A stretch of 64,000 nt of DNA from positions 186,001 through 250,000 of the forward strand of contig JAIXMF010000019.1 of NCBI GenBank assembly GCA_025201365.1, given 5' to 3'. The notes beneath the pieces were generated by a model. The model ran no database searches and was not told the DNA's origin. It worked only from the letters and a program-made list of their open reading frames with translations. Position numbers and translations under genes: made by a program. The stretch is from Syncephalis plumigaleata. Taxonomy: Eukaryota > Zoopagomycota > Zoopagomycetes > Zoopagales > Piptocephalidaceae. This document shows positions 1-12,795 of this stretch, piece by piece (positions within the stretch are counted from its first letter, which is position 1; each line of letters starts with the position of its first letter).

Positions 1-1190
<1,190 letters not shown>

Positions 1191-2547
1191 AGCAACAACA
1201 ATCGTTGTCGTGTAGATAACCTAAATGGAGACAGGGAAAAAAACAAGGAAGCGTGACCAATGCTGCACTGTAAGAGTAAGAATACGAGTGAGGAATGTAA
1301 ACAGAGAAAGTGGATGAACGGCCAACCGAGCAACCGACCAATGAAGCAACAAGTCAAATGAGTAGACAGAGAAGAGTGAGATGAAGTAGATGAAGTTGAA
1401 GAGTAACAACGTATTGATCCTTTTTGGGTATGGATATCAATGAGTGTGGAATGATGACAGGAAGATGGAATGAATGTGATTGTGAAGAAGACGTCGGATA
1501 CGAAATTAGCCAATGGGATGAATTTAACATCATCATCATCACCATCCATTTCGTGCTTCGTGTCTCGTGATGTGATGACGAAACATGTCCATTTGTATAC
1601 CAGTAAGATGTTAATCTAATGGAATATAATGTAGTTGAATAGTCTAGTATACATATACATTGATCGACACTACGATAGCTGTTATCTATATTGCTGTTAA
1701 TAATCATTTATAAAATGATATGGACGATGTTAGCCAAGTTACAAGTGATTGCTAATATCCAGAAATAGCAATCTGATATTTGCCAGTATCCTAGAATGTT
1801 TCGTCTAATCCTGTTGGCATTTCATTGCTTTGACATTATCTGTTACAAGATTCACTAATATGTCACGAATTATCTTACATACTTGATTGTTTTAGGTTGA
1901 CATGCTAGTGTAAAACGTCAATATACCACGTCAAAATCCTACTACTTCATTTATAGAATCGATGACAATATTTGTTCATTTAAAACAAGACTAGAATGCT
2001 CAATTGACAAGATTAATCATAGAATAAATACATGTATATGTATATATCGATACGATTACAATGTTTGTATTGTTAGTCAGATTATCATTTGAGATGTTAT
2101 ATTCATTAGTATGGGCACATGTTCTTACTCTGTAAACTGTAATGACAATCGGTATTAATGGTGTTGAAAGTGGCCATATGGCTATTGCGTTGAATTCCAA
2201 ACCGGAGATACGGACTAGTGCTGAGAGGCAGCATGCTTATGATATGAATTCACGTATCTGTTTGATTGTACTTGTGCTCCTTCGTAGAAGGGATGTTTCA
2301 TGACGTTGAGGTGGTAGCCCCTATAACGTGCATTGACCTTCAGAATACTGGTATTGGTCATAGCGAGTATTACATTGATGGTATAGATTGCTCTCGCGTA
2401 TGTATATATATAGGCTGCTGGTTGTTGTATAATTCAGCATCACAACCATACAACCATACAATCATACAATCATACAAGTACGCATCATCATCTTTACGAA
2501 CAGGTCTTCGTAAGCCATTTTTTACAATCATCTCATAGTATATCAAC
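1191..2547. other. Intergenic region, divergent promoters of vps1 and fungalysin gene
   Basis: AT-rich spacer between two divergent genes. The part next to vps1 (about 1220-1480) is purine-rich on the plus strand. Short open frames here have no recognisable domain and no plausible exon chain. Near 2440-2480 there is a short ATACAACC/ATACAATC repeat about 70 bases before the fungalysin start. No gene seen. Confidence 0.6.
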
Positions 2548-4657
2548 ATGCAACTCAGCTGGCAACTTACTTGTGCTTTACTGGCAGTCGTGAATGCTGC
2601 TAGCACGATTACGGCAGATGATATACCACGAAAGATGCAAACTAACGACAATCTCAAAGCACCTCAACGACTGCCACCGCTAAAACTACAACAATCTATG
2701 TCCGAAGTCACCGCTTCCAACATTCCCTTGCCACAGGGCTTCAACGCCCAAAGAGCAAGAATGTCATCAATGCCACCTTCTGGAATTAAATTCGGTCCTA
2801 GTCCATACATTAAAGTGGACCTATTCACCATTGGACCATTACCGACCTATAGGACAATTGTCAATTATCCACATCTAAAGCCAACTGTTGACAGGCTCAC
2901 ACCTATTGGAGATCCAGCAAAAATAGCCGATGCATTTATCCATAACTATTTGAAGGTTATGGAATACAATCTCAGTAGTTCGTATGTGTCGAAACATGGA
3001 ATTAAGCATGCTTACTATAAGCAACATGTAAAAGGAATTGAAATTGCAAATGGCGACATTTTCGTACATATCGACAAGAACAATCAGATCATCGCGTATA
3101 GCGAGACTGCCTACAAACGAGCGCATGCACAATCAAGACCATGGCCACAATTGCCGATAGATCAAATGATGACATCGCAAAAGACGGCATTAGCCGTATT
3201 CTACAAGTATATAAACAAGCCGATCACGCCAATGGCCCTCAACATTGTGAAAGCACAACAAAAGGACGGCAATGCGAGATGTTCATTATCAAGATGTACC
3301 GCTAGCTGTTAGCGATGTGAACTCCAAACAAGTGTATATTCACGATGAACAAGGCATCCTCGTGCCTGCCTGGGAATTCAATATAAAAATGCGTATCAAC
3401 CGTTTCAAAGTGCATGTATCTATCTATGGTCAAAAGCTGCTAAGTGTGATTGATTGGGCATGCGCTGCCAGCTATAAAGCTGTCCCAGTAGGCATCGCCA
3501 ATATTCAAGTGGAGGGATTAAAAACGCTGATTAATCCACACTTAGCTAAGGTCTCCCAGAGCGGCTGGCATAATGTAAACGGCACTCACATGGAGTCGAC
3601 AGAGGGCAACAACGCGGCTGCTATGATACGATACGACAATGACAATGCAATGTTTCCCATGTCGGCGACCAATGATTACGACTTTCCCTACTATCCTAAC
3701 GTGGCGCCTCACCGAAATGCCGGAGCAGCCATCGCCAATGCCTACTACGTAGCAAATAGGATGCACGATATATTCGCTCGTTATGGTTTCCACGAGGGTG
3801 CCGGCAATTACCAAGAGAAGAATTTCGATAACGAGGGATTCGGAGGAGACTCCATTGAAATATACGTGCAGGCAAAGGATGCCTTTAATAATGCATTCTT
3901 TGTACCATCACCTGATGGTCAAAAAGGAATAATGCAACTTGGACTGTTGCTAGATGAAAACAACAATGTATACGACAGTGCGTTTGACAATGATATAATC
4001 ATTCATGAGTTGACGCATGGATTATCCCAAAGATTGATGGGTGGACCGAGAACGGTCGATTGTCTCAACAACAGAGAATCCCGAGCTATGGGCGAAGGCT
4101 GGAGTGATTTCGTGGCAATTTGGGCTCGTTTGAAAGAAACGGATACCGATCATACTGTGTACAAAATTGCAACATACGTCAATCCAAACGGTGATCGTAG
4201 GGTGCCATATACGCTCAAAGAGCGGGGTAGTTTATCTACGTACAAACTCTTTAACGACAAAGGATGGAAGGATCAACACGACACTGGAGTCATTTGGGGC
4301 AACATTCTTTATCAGATGCATCGCAACATCTATAACACGATGAAGAAGTTCTCGAACGATATCGCTAATCCAAGTATCGATGCAAGTAACACACTGGTGA
4401 TGGAGTTGATCGTTGCTGCCATGCAAGTATCACCGTGTAATCCTACATTTGCCAATGGACGTGATGCGCTTGTTATGGCCGATGAAATATTGACCAAGGG
4501 CAAGTACAAGTGCGAGATATACGCTGCTTTCGCAAGACGCGGTGTTGGCGTCAAGGCACGACGAACAGCAATTTTCGGTAAAGTAGAAGAAGACTTTAGC
4601 ATCCCGAATGTGTGCAAGGGATATAGTCATCTTCTTAATGATCCTGTTGTTTTCTAA
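2548..4657 (+). CDS. Fungalysin, secreted M36 zinc metalloprotease (one frame break)
   Basis: Extracellular metalloendopeptidase of family M36, made as a pre-pro-enzyme. The N-terminus MQLSWQLTCALLAVVNA is a signal peptide. Next is an FTP-type propeptide (YLKVMEYNLSSSYV...HVKGIEIANGDIFVHID). The mature domain holds HELTHG (codons 4004-4021), whose two His bind zinc, and GEGWSDF, whose Glu is the expected third ligand. The C-terminal family signatures QVSPCNPTFANGRDA and FARRGVGVKA are present, so the protein is full length. The frame changes once between about 3255 and 3285: the propeptide ends in one frame at QQKDGN and resumes one base over at RDVHYQDVPLAV. No intron of usable size fits. 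An AAAA run at 3260-3263 makes a one-base sequence error likely; a recent real break is the alternative. No introns otherwise. Confidence 0.9.
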
Positions 4658-4958
4658 ATACAGTACATATATATATTCATTTGCCTATATTCTACTGATT
4701 CTATAAATATTGCAAGTAGTCTAATGTATTTATTACGGCTAAACCAAAGCAAGTCATTCATCGATGATTTAATCAATGTAGTAAAATGGTAAAGACGCCC
4801 TTATCCAATAATTAAAATATGTCTTCATACGAGAAATGAGATTATTGTTGCCATGGCCCTAATAGGTGAAATTACAAGTATGTCAATTCGATATGTTACA
4901 ATTAATGTTGATAAATAATAATAAAACTTACATATTTAGATGTGAGTAGCGATAACCA
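4658..4958. other. Intergenic 3' region of the fungalysin gene
   Basis: AT-rich sequence after the fungalysin stop. Nothing recognisable in it. Confidence 0.5.
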
Positions 4959-5297
4959 TCACGAATAGGTTGCTATTTGTTGTCCTTGTCCTTCATTTCT
5001 TGAACATTTAGAAGTAATGACACTTTGATGTAGTTGTGTTGGAACACCATTTCCATTGCGAAGACTGAGAATAATATGAGTAACATTCAGACATGCTGCC
5101 ATATCCCGATTCCATACACGATACTCGAATCCTTTACCTTTCATGTCATCTTTACAATTCTGATGTGTGCATCTAATAGAATAATGAATTAGTATATTGT
5201 TATAGATTGTACTCATATTAGGAAGGCATGACAAGTGACAGTAGGATATCACGTCAATTAGAATGACTTGAACATCATGCTTCATTGTTATCCACAC
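4959..5297 (-). mobile_element. Fanzor/TnpB-like (OrfB zinc-ribbon) C-terminal fragment
   Basis: The last part of this 112-codon minus-strand frame reads RCTHQNCKDD...EYRVWNRDMAACLNVTHII, followed by LSLRNGNGVP. This matches the end of OrfB/TnpB-type and eukaryotic Fanzor proteins: a Cys-x4-Cys zinc-ribbon half, then the RuvC-III block with WNRD and an Ala/Asn-rich helix (typically RDxNAxxN). A further Cys pair (CHLSC) sits upstream, and a 40-nt GT...CTAAT...TTAG segment between the two Cys pairs could be an intron. I could not find the rest of the nuclease (RuvC-I/II and wedge) upstream to 5620, so only a C-terminal remnant is present. Family knowledge: Fanzors are transposon-linked RNA-guided DNA nucleases. 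That this copy was one is inference from the terminal motif. Confidence 0.5.
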
Positions 5298-5621
5298 TTG
5301 CGTATGATTTATTTGTGTATTCTTGATTAAAACGGTTGGAAACTCAAGCTGTTGATGATATGAGTGAATTAAAGGAATGAAAAGTTATAGCAGCTGCATT
5401 GTCTCCTTAGGCTCCCTTAAAATCCTCATTATCCTTAACACTCCTGCGTCTTTACACTGCAGATGTACGATACATGCTACAATCACAATATATATGTAAG
5501 GCTTTCTTGCCATACTAAATAAAGTAGATTCAAGCCTTCTTATTATACTTTATTACCGCATTTTATCAAAAGAACTAACCGTATTTCGCTACCCTTATCG
5601 CCTTTCTTATTCCATTCCACT

Positions 5622-7234
5622 ATGGCTACTCTACTACTGCTGAAATACCAAGTAATCCAATTCGTCTTGTAGATTATTAGTTGTCTGAATAGTCTTCCAC
5701 CTCATGACCAGCGTGTCTTCCGTGGTCTACTTGATCATATCGAATTAGTGCGTTTATCAGCATGTTGTCGCTCGTTGAGAAGCAGTATTCGAAATGACCA
5801 ATATTATGGCATGAACTATACCATAGGGATTTCCTATCGGGAGCCCATTACGATAAAGAAATGGAATTCGTATTATGGTGTACACGCACAGATGTCAACA
5901 ATCCATGTACATCGGATAAACGAGCCGATCTACTAGAGAATGTGGACTGGTACAACACATATCGTCGACGAGTGAGCACCGAGAATAATTGGCGATATGG
6001 ACGACGCAAGACCACGCATATCGATATGGAACGTGACGAGCATGGACCAATACATAATGCACGAGCTGAAAACGATCATATGTTTATCACAAAGCAAAAT
6101 CCCTCAGACGAAATATCAAGGCATAGTTATACTTTAGAATGTTTGCCCCATTCAAATCGTAGATCAAACAACAGCATTGTGTATAAAAGTACGTTCTCCA
6201 CATCGCCAAATGTTCTTCTGCTAGATAGTGGTAATGATTACAAGTTTGCCCCAAGTGATCATTATATAGCTGTATACAATAGACCATTCGGATGCAAAAC
6301 CGACTATAATGTAAAAATACTTACTCGCAAACATGGTGGTGTTTTCACTACATTCTATGCTCCAGCACCATATGAAGTGAGGGCAATCGAGGGGAAATGG
6401 ATATTGTTTGTGTGTGAATCAAAAGACATACTCGATGATTCACTTTATGTTTGTAAGTGTAGTAACTATACAATGATACCATATAATTAGTACTAATAAT
6501 TAATATATTTAGACGATATAGTAGTATTCGATATAGATAATAGTATCATGTGTCCAGGAAGCACTGATGGTATATGGAATGCGAGATGTTTATACAAAAC
6601 AACCAATGATACAGCAATAGTATATACGGCAAGACTAGTGAAAGACGATGATGTGGATCGTATTGAATGGGCATTATACGAGTTCTCGAGTAATAATCCT
6701 GTTGTACGGTTGCGAAGTGGTTGGCTTCAACTACCCGAAATCCAGACAAGAAGTCTAGGTCCTGCTTATAATTTATCTGGCTCACACATAATGCTACGGC
6801 TACATAGTCAAGTCTGCCGCTTTCCCCATGTAATTCACAATGTAGCGTTAGGCGGCCAATGTAATACTCCACAAAATTGTTATACTATATCTGATAACAA
6901 TATACCAGTCCCACTATTACAGCTCGGATTTAAACGTCAACTGTCAGCTAAGAGTCCCCTGCAAGTATGGACAGATTTATCATGTAATGACGATCAGATA
7001 TTACAGTCTCCAGGCGCGACGTCATATCGTCATATAATTGGAAACCTATATTTAATCACAAACCCTACTTCACATGGGTCTAAATTACTTGTGGACATTA
7101 ATACAAAAGAAATAATACGCAAACTAAAGCCTATAGGTTCAGGAGAAAAGATAATGGCATATACAATGGTCGGCATAATATGTAGTCCCGTTTACCGCGA
7201 TGCGTCAATTATACAAGAATACGGTGAATTATAA
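5622..7234 (+). CDS. F-box protein, probable SCF substrate adaptor; 5' part broken
   Basis: The N-terminus carries an F-box, which docks to Skp1 in SCF ubiquitin ligases: SLPPHDQRVFRGLLDHIELV, then RLSACCRSLRSSIRNDQYYW. It is followed by the linker typical of F-box/WD-type proteins (WYNTYRRR...NNWRYGRRK). The remaining 380 or so residues look like beta-propeller strands but I see no clear WD repeat. An intron at 6453-6512 (GTAAGT...TTTAG) joins LYV to YDIVVFD. Two defects affect the start: an in-frame TAG at 5670-5672 inside the F-box helix, and a one-base loss near 5808, where TATTATGG should give Tyr-Tyr-Trp. The part from about 5811 on is intact. It could be a decaying gene, or a live gene with sequence errors and another start. 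Substrate unknown. Confidence 0.6.
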
Positions 7235-7713
7235 CTAACATCAATAAATCATATTACATTAGTTAATAAGAGTAGTGTTTATACGTCATTAAACCATAAC
7301 ACATGCTAATGCTTTCTATGAACTGAATGATTAATCGAATAAATCAACTATAGTAGCAATTGACACATCAAGTTGTACAAACTGATGAATGCTTCTCAAT
7401 GCATAGAGGATGTTGCTCCATAGCACATGTACTGCGTCATCATTTCATTCTGCTTGATTGAAGCTTGCTATCTGAATCCTCTCGAATGCCATTATAACAA
7501 TGCACTGAATAAAACAAGCATCCATATTGTCCTTTACTAAATGTTCCTGTCAATTCATCATAGCTTGTTGAAACTATTGCAATATATGATATCGCAATCA
7601 TTAACATCTCTCTCAACTGCTAGGGCAATGACAACTACTCAATAATAATAGCAATGCGGTGATAATGTTAACTATTGTGTATAACTATTTATTTATACTC
7701 CATTATAATGTGC
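7235..7713. other. Intergenic, convergent 3' ends
   Basis: AT-rich spacer between the F-box gene and the GH81 gene, which converge here. No gene or structured element seen. Confidence 0.5.
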
Positions 7714-10313
7714 CTACATATTCTGCAAGCAAGTAGCCACCCAGACAAGTGCATTGGTTTTGGTGTTGCCATTATCCCAGCCATTGCCTGCACCATTGCC
7801 ATTAGGCATCGAGAGAAGCTGGCTCCAGAGCGTTTTGATCGCTTCAGTGTTCCTCCTGGTGGTGTGACCGTAGGCGCGAGCCATAAGTATGAATCCTTTC
7901 CAGCCGTCTTCAATTGGCGGACTAGGTCGGGACAATGCCTCGTCAAGTATGCCGTCAATACGTTGAAGCCATTGACGATCGTATAGTTGACGTGACACCG
8001 GTGTAAATGGAATAAGTTGTATGCCATGAATGAACTCGGATTGTTTGCCGAACCATGTGGCATAATCCATTTTAGTCGTCCATAAGACGCCAGTAGTGCC
8101 GCGATGACGATAAGGAGCTGGATAGATGACACGCTGGCCATTGGCTAATTCGTCACCGTCAACACCGACACCCGCAGCCATGTTAGTCTTTGTCTGCCAT
8201 GGCACTAGTTCACGGGTGACGGGTGGATCACTCGCCGACATGGCAGTGGTCGTGTCAGCAACGTAATAAATCTTACCCTTCGCGTGAACGGGTAGTGGTG
8301 GCATCATTTGCCAGTAGGTACGAGCAGCACGAAGTTCCATCGCCAATAGGACACGAGCCGCCACCTCCAACTCGGATTGTCGTGTCGTGTTAGCAAGCAG
8401 CAGTGCGGCATAGTAGGCATTGATTGCCTCCGATGTACTCTCCTGGTTACGGTTATCGGCGAACACGGATAGCCCACTGGCCCAGGAATGACCCTCGTAC
8501 GCGTCAAAGTGGCGGAATCGAGGGAAGGGTGCCGCGGCACGCGATGCCTTCAACGAAGTGGCCAATGGGCACATATAATCAAGCAGAACCGATAGTATGG
8601 CCGATTGATGGGTTGACCACCAATTGGGACGTTTACGTGCGAGTACAGCAGCAGCGTACACGAAGTAGCCATGATGGAAGTGATGATCGTTGTAGCGACC
8701 ATGTCCAAAATCCGCATCGGCATTACCACTAGCACCAGCTGGTGTGAGTAGGCCACCATTCGTGCTGTCGTAGCGGAATGCCGCTTGATTACTCGGTGCA
8801 GATGTGGTAAGCCATGGCGTGAATCCCTCGGCTAACCGGTCGAGTAGCTTATTGAGAAGGTCCAGTTGATTTAGCTGCTCCGCCACAAGTGCCAGACGAG
8901 CTAGACGTGCGATTTGCTTGCCAAACCAGTAGGACTCGCTAGTGGTGGGTGTTTGGCTATGCTCCACATCAACACGAAGTGAGTCGGCGAGTGCTCGCTG
9001 CCAATCTCCCGGTAACTGAGAGTAGTTCAGCTTGTCGTGCCAATTGATTTCCGGTGCTTTATCGTGCATGATCCATTCGTTGCCGATAACCGCACTCATT
9101 CGACCCTTCGAGTTACGATAGCCACGACCGTTAGAGAAGGCACGCTCATCGATTTGCGGCTGCACGAGTACATGGGTGTGATGCGGAAGAGCCAGCATCA
9201 ATAATGGCACTGATGGGTTGGGACCAGCACGATGATAAGTGAATTTACTAATAACTAATTCTATAGAAATGCAGTGTGTTAATCATCCATCATTAGCAAT
9301 CATAATTGTAATTGTAATGTAAAGCATTACCTTTAGCATTTGTAGTGGGATCCTGATTGTTTTGTATTTGCCATGAAAAGGTGCCACCTACAGGATAGCT
9401 AGCGTGGTACTTGTCCAGCATGACTAGGCTCTCATCAATAAGATCAGGTACGGCGGCAACTCGAATGACACCGGTGAATCCTTTATTATCGTTGTTGTTA
9501 CATGTCAGTTGTAGCATGTTAATACCATTTAGTTCCCAGTCTACATTCTGAGTTGCATCAGCAATAACAAATACAATCCACGTTTGTCCATTGTTCAAGA
9601 GGATCTTCCAACTATTGAAGCTATGTCGACTGAATTCAATGATTGCATGTCGTGTCTTGAGCTGAACATGAGCCATTTGTTGGAATTCCACTGTTGTATA
9701 CGGTGTTGCCTTCACCAGCGTTTGACGTGCCCACGAACTAGTCCGACTCGTTGGCCATTGCACCGTCACGGATAGATCGTCGTAATCGGTCACTTGTCGC
9801 GCAAATGGTTGCCGTTCATTGTTGTCCCAAATGAGATGCCAGTCATCGATCCATACTTGCCACATGGCCTCCTCGATTACGTGTACCTTGGGCCAGCCTA
9901 TCTCCACTCGACTTTGACCATCGACGGGCAATCGCATCAAGTAGGGTGGACACGATATTTGCGTACCGCCATCATCAAGAACAAGATTTTGCCACCAAGT
10001 ATTGGTAGGCAATGGTATGGATGTCTGTTTTTTTATTACATTCAATAAAATGATCAATACTAACACTAATAGTAATAGTACTAACAATTACCTGTGGTAA
10101 TCCTGAACTATTAAACGAGAATCTTGATGTGACACTATTGGCTACAGAAGCGAATGGCACCTTGAAATCAGCAAATGATCGAGTTATACGATCTTGACCT
10201 AGCATGGCGGTGGCACTAGTAGTATTACTGGATAGCACAGGCTGTGAAAAACAAGTAATAACAACAATGGGGACGACGATGATAATGGAAAGAAATCCAT
10301 TCAAAACATTCAT
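7714..10313 (-). CDS. Secreted GH81 endo-1,3-beta-glucanase
   Basis: Hydrolyses beta-1,3-glucan, the main fungal wall glucan, outside the cell. Three exons: 10092-10313, 9331-10024 and 7714-9260, giving about 820 residues, normal for GH81. The start MNVLNGF was chosen because a hydrophobic signal peptide follows directly (IIIVVPIVVITCFS); an upstream in-frame Met would bury it. The N-terminal beta-sandwich has PLPTNTWWQNLVL. The middle has LLMLALPHHTHVL. The catalytic (alpha/alpha)6 barrel shows YNDHHFHHGYFVYAAAVLA, FRHFDAYEGHSWASGL and NQESTSEAINAYYA, the last holding the two conserved Glu of the GH81 active site. The C-terminus is intact. It lies among other secreted-protein genes. Use in its own wall remodelling or against another fungus cannot be told from sequence. 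Confidence 0.95.
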
Positions 10314-10884
10314 TTTGGTGGACAAGTGTTTACGAACGTCATCAAATGATCTACATAAGGAATGGTCACAAATGACCGTCCCTTTACGTATACGTTTCTG
10401 AACACCGTTCTTGATCATGATGATGAACAATAAAGTAAATAGATTTGTTAAATTGAAATATTGCAAAAGATCAGGTCGAACTTACTTTATTCTCTTTAAT
10501 CTACTCGAAATATAAAGGAGTATCAAGGGATAATGGCGATAACGCAGTAGGTCACAACAGCAACCAGTGCTGTAATCCACCAAAGCGAAACAGCACATAA
10601 TGTAATGAGCATCAGATGATGCAAATAGCAGTCTACACCTTATCTCAATTAATACTCGTGTAATCATCGTATACTGTTACGGTTACATTGATGATTCGAT
10701 GATACTCTAATTAAACAGAAAGTAATCAAGGAATGCGTACACAATGTACTCTACATTTATATTGTACTAGTCTAAGAAATCACCTATTTTTATTAAAACA
10801 AACTGTCTAACAATAAATGTATGAATGAAGGAATACGCAGATATCACTGCATGTTACACTGTTCTCGTTCGTATGTTCTTTCGT
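10314..10884. other. Intergenic, upstream of the GH81 gene
   Basis: AT-rich spacer holding the GH81 promoter and the 3' end of the next minus-strand gene. No coding signal recognised. Confidence 0.5.
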
Positions 10885-11961
10885 TTAGTACACAGCCTCG
10901 TAGTTGCTATCGTCTCCTTCATCTCCTTCATCTCCTTCGTCTGCGTCATCATCTGCATCATTATCGTCACCAGCATCATCACCAGTATCGTCTTCACCGG
11001 CAATATCGTAATCTTCATTGTAGGTATTGTTGTTATCTTCACCGCCACCGTTATCAGTACTATTATCCCCTGTATTGCCCGTACCTCCATTACCGCCATA
11101 GGTGCTATTATTAGTGTTGTTATTGTCACCAACATCTCCGGTATCACCATTGTTGCTACCGTAGTCTGTATTGTTATTATTGTTATTGTTGTTGCCGTTA
11201 TTGCCGTTGTTGCCATTATTGCCGTTGTTGTTGTTGCCGTTGTTGCCGTTGTTGCCATTATTGCCATTGTTGTTGTTGCCATTATTACCGTTGTTGGTGT
11301 TGTTGTTGTTGTTGTTATCTCCTGTATTACCAGTGCCTCCATTGTTGCCTCCATTGTTGCCATAATGATTGTGGTTGTTGTTGTTGTTGTTATTGTTGTT
11401 GCCAGTATCACCGGTGCCACCAGAGTTTGGCCTATGATGACGTCGTACACACACGCCGCCTCTGCCTGGACGAAGTGGGTTCTTAGGCTTGCACACAAGA
11501 CCGTGCTTGCAGCGACGACGATGTACACCACGACCACCACAGCGTCGTCCCTCTCCCACCAATCCTCCTCGACGATGTGGATGATGTGGTCTATGTGGAC
11601 GATAAGCTAGTACACAATGGCCAGGAGCACCATGGATGCCGCTACTGCTATGTGCGCATCTCAAGCCTGGTGCGCAGATACGTGGAGGCCAGACAGCACC
11701 ACCACATTTGCCGCCCAGTCCGGATAAAGCAGCATGAAATGGCGCATGATGGCCGTGACCGCCAAATCCATCTGTAAAGATAGTTGCGTAACATTAATTA
11801 GCAATGATGTAAGGAATACGCGAGGTAACATGATCACACAGAATGGAATGTGTATAATTCCTCGGCTGCACTTGTTCCTACTCACCTGTGGTCACGGTAG
11901 CATCAATAATGCTAGAAGCGGCAAGCAGGCAAGCGGTTATGAAAACTAGACTTGCGTGCAT
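10885..11961 (-). CDS. Secreted Cys-rich protein with Asn/Gly-rich repeat and acidic tail
   Basis: Two exons, 11886-11961 and 10885-11771, give 320 residues. Exon 1 encodes a signal peptide (MHASLVFITACLLAASSIIDA). Exon 2 starts with a Gly/His-rich linker and two Cys modules of the same design: CGGAVWPPRICAPGLRC...GHC and CGGRGVHRRRCKHGLVC...GVC, i.e. CGG-x(n)-C-x3-GLxC-x(n)-C. Between them is a basic His/Arg/Pro stretch. Then comes about 120 residues of Asn and Gly (NNGNNG units), coded by GTT/ATT-type triplets on the plus strand, and an Asp/Glu/Gly-rich acidic C-terminus (DDAGDDNDADDDADEGDEGD). The 4-Cys spacing recalls CBM1-like or colipase/Dickkopf-like modules but lacks CBM1 aromatics, so no function is assigned. 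The same module occurs in the 72-residue protein at 17789-18007. Repeat length probably varies between strains. Confidence 0.75.
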
Positions 11962-12795
11962 CGTGTTGTATTTCGTATTATATCTGTGTATGTGTATATG
12001 TATGTTTGTATGTGTGAAAACGAATGAAAGCTATCAATAATAGCAGGTAGCTTCTTTGAATATATCGTGAACTGGTCAGGATTTATATAAGCAAATCTAT
12101 TCTAAAGGTGACCAAGGAACACACTAATCAATTATCGTTATGTTGCCATACACCTTCGCAATGCGTAGTGTAATATGAAAATAAAGTCATATAGCGTAAC
12201 CTTCTCCTTGGAAACAGTACATTATTGCCAGTTAATGGCCAATAACTCGCCATATATATCCAAGTTGGCTATAAATGATATTGCCATTTCTATTTGTTGT
12301 CATGCTTCGATAATTTATTTGTAAATTAGTATCTTAGTAACAGCATTTAATATTGTTGTTGTTAATAATGATGATTCGGTAGTAATATTCTTTATTTGAC
12401 AGCGGTGGCAAGCATAACAGGCATAATAATGGAAGGAATACGAATAGAAATGATGCCTCTCTGTGCTATTATTATTAGCAGAGCTATTTAATATTTAACA
12501 GATACATTCTAGTTATGCAGAGCATTGTTTGATGCGGTCTTAATGGCATTCGCATTGTAGTAAACAACATGAGGCGAGTGTTTAACAAAGAATAAAGCAT
12601 TTGCTAAGAGAGCATTCCATACTGACATACTGACAACGACAATGATCCTAACTAATATGTAAATCTATTTATTAATAAGAGCATAGGTGTTAAAGACTAA
12701 CGTGCCAAGTGGTTAGAAAAACTCTGTATAACAAAGTTTATTAAGATCCAACACTAGCAGCAGTAGATGGTAGAACAAATAATCCATTCAGCGGA
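11962..12795. other. Intergenic
   Basis: AT-rich spacer upstream of the Cys/Asn-rich gene and downstream of NEO1. No gene or repeat of note seen. Confidence 0.5.

Noticed and set aside
3247-3278. A 32-base GT...AG segment as an intron explaining the fungalysin frame change
   Set aside because: Removing it does not lead into the downstream frame, and it is too short.
5670-5690. A 21-base GT...TAG segment (from about 5652) as a micro-intron that would remove the F-box stop
   Set aside because: Other introns here are at least about 40 bases. A 21-base intron would need transcript proof.
10825-11610. Plus-strand 261-codon Ile/Val-rich frame
   Set aside because: Antisense of the Asn/Gly repeat of the secreted Cys-rich gene, which has a signal peptide, an intron and ordered Cys modules on the minus strand.
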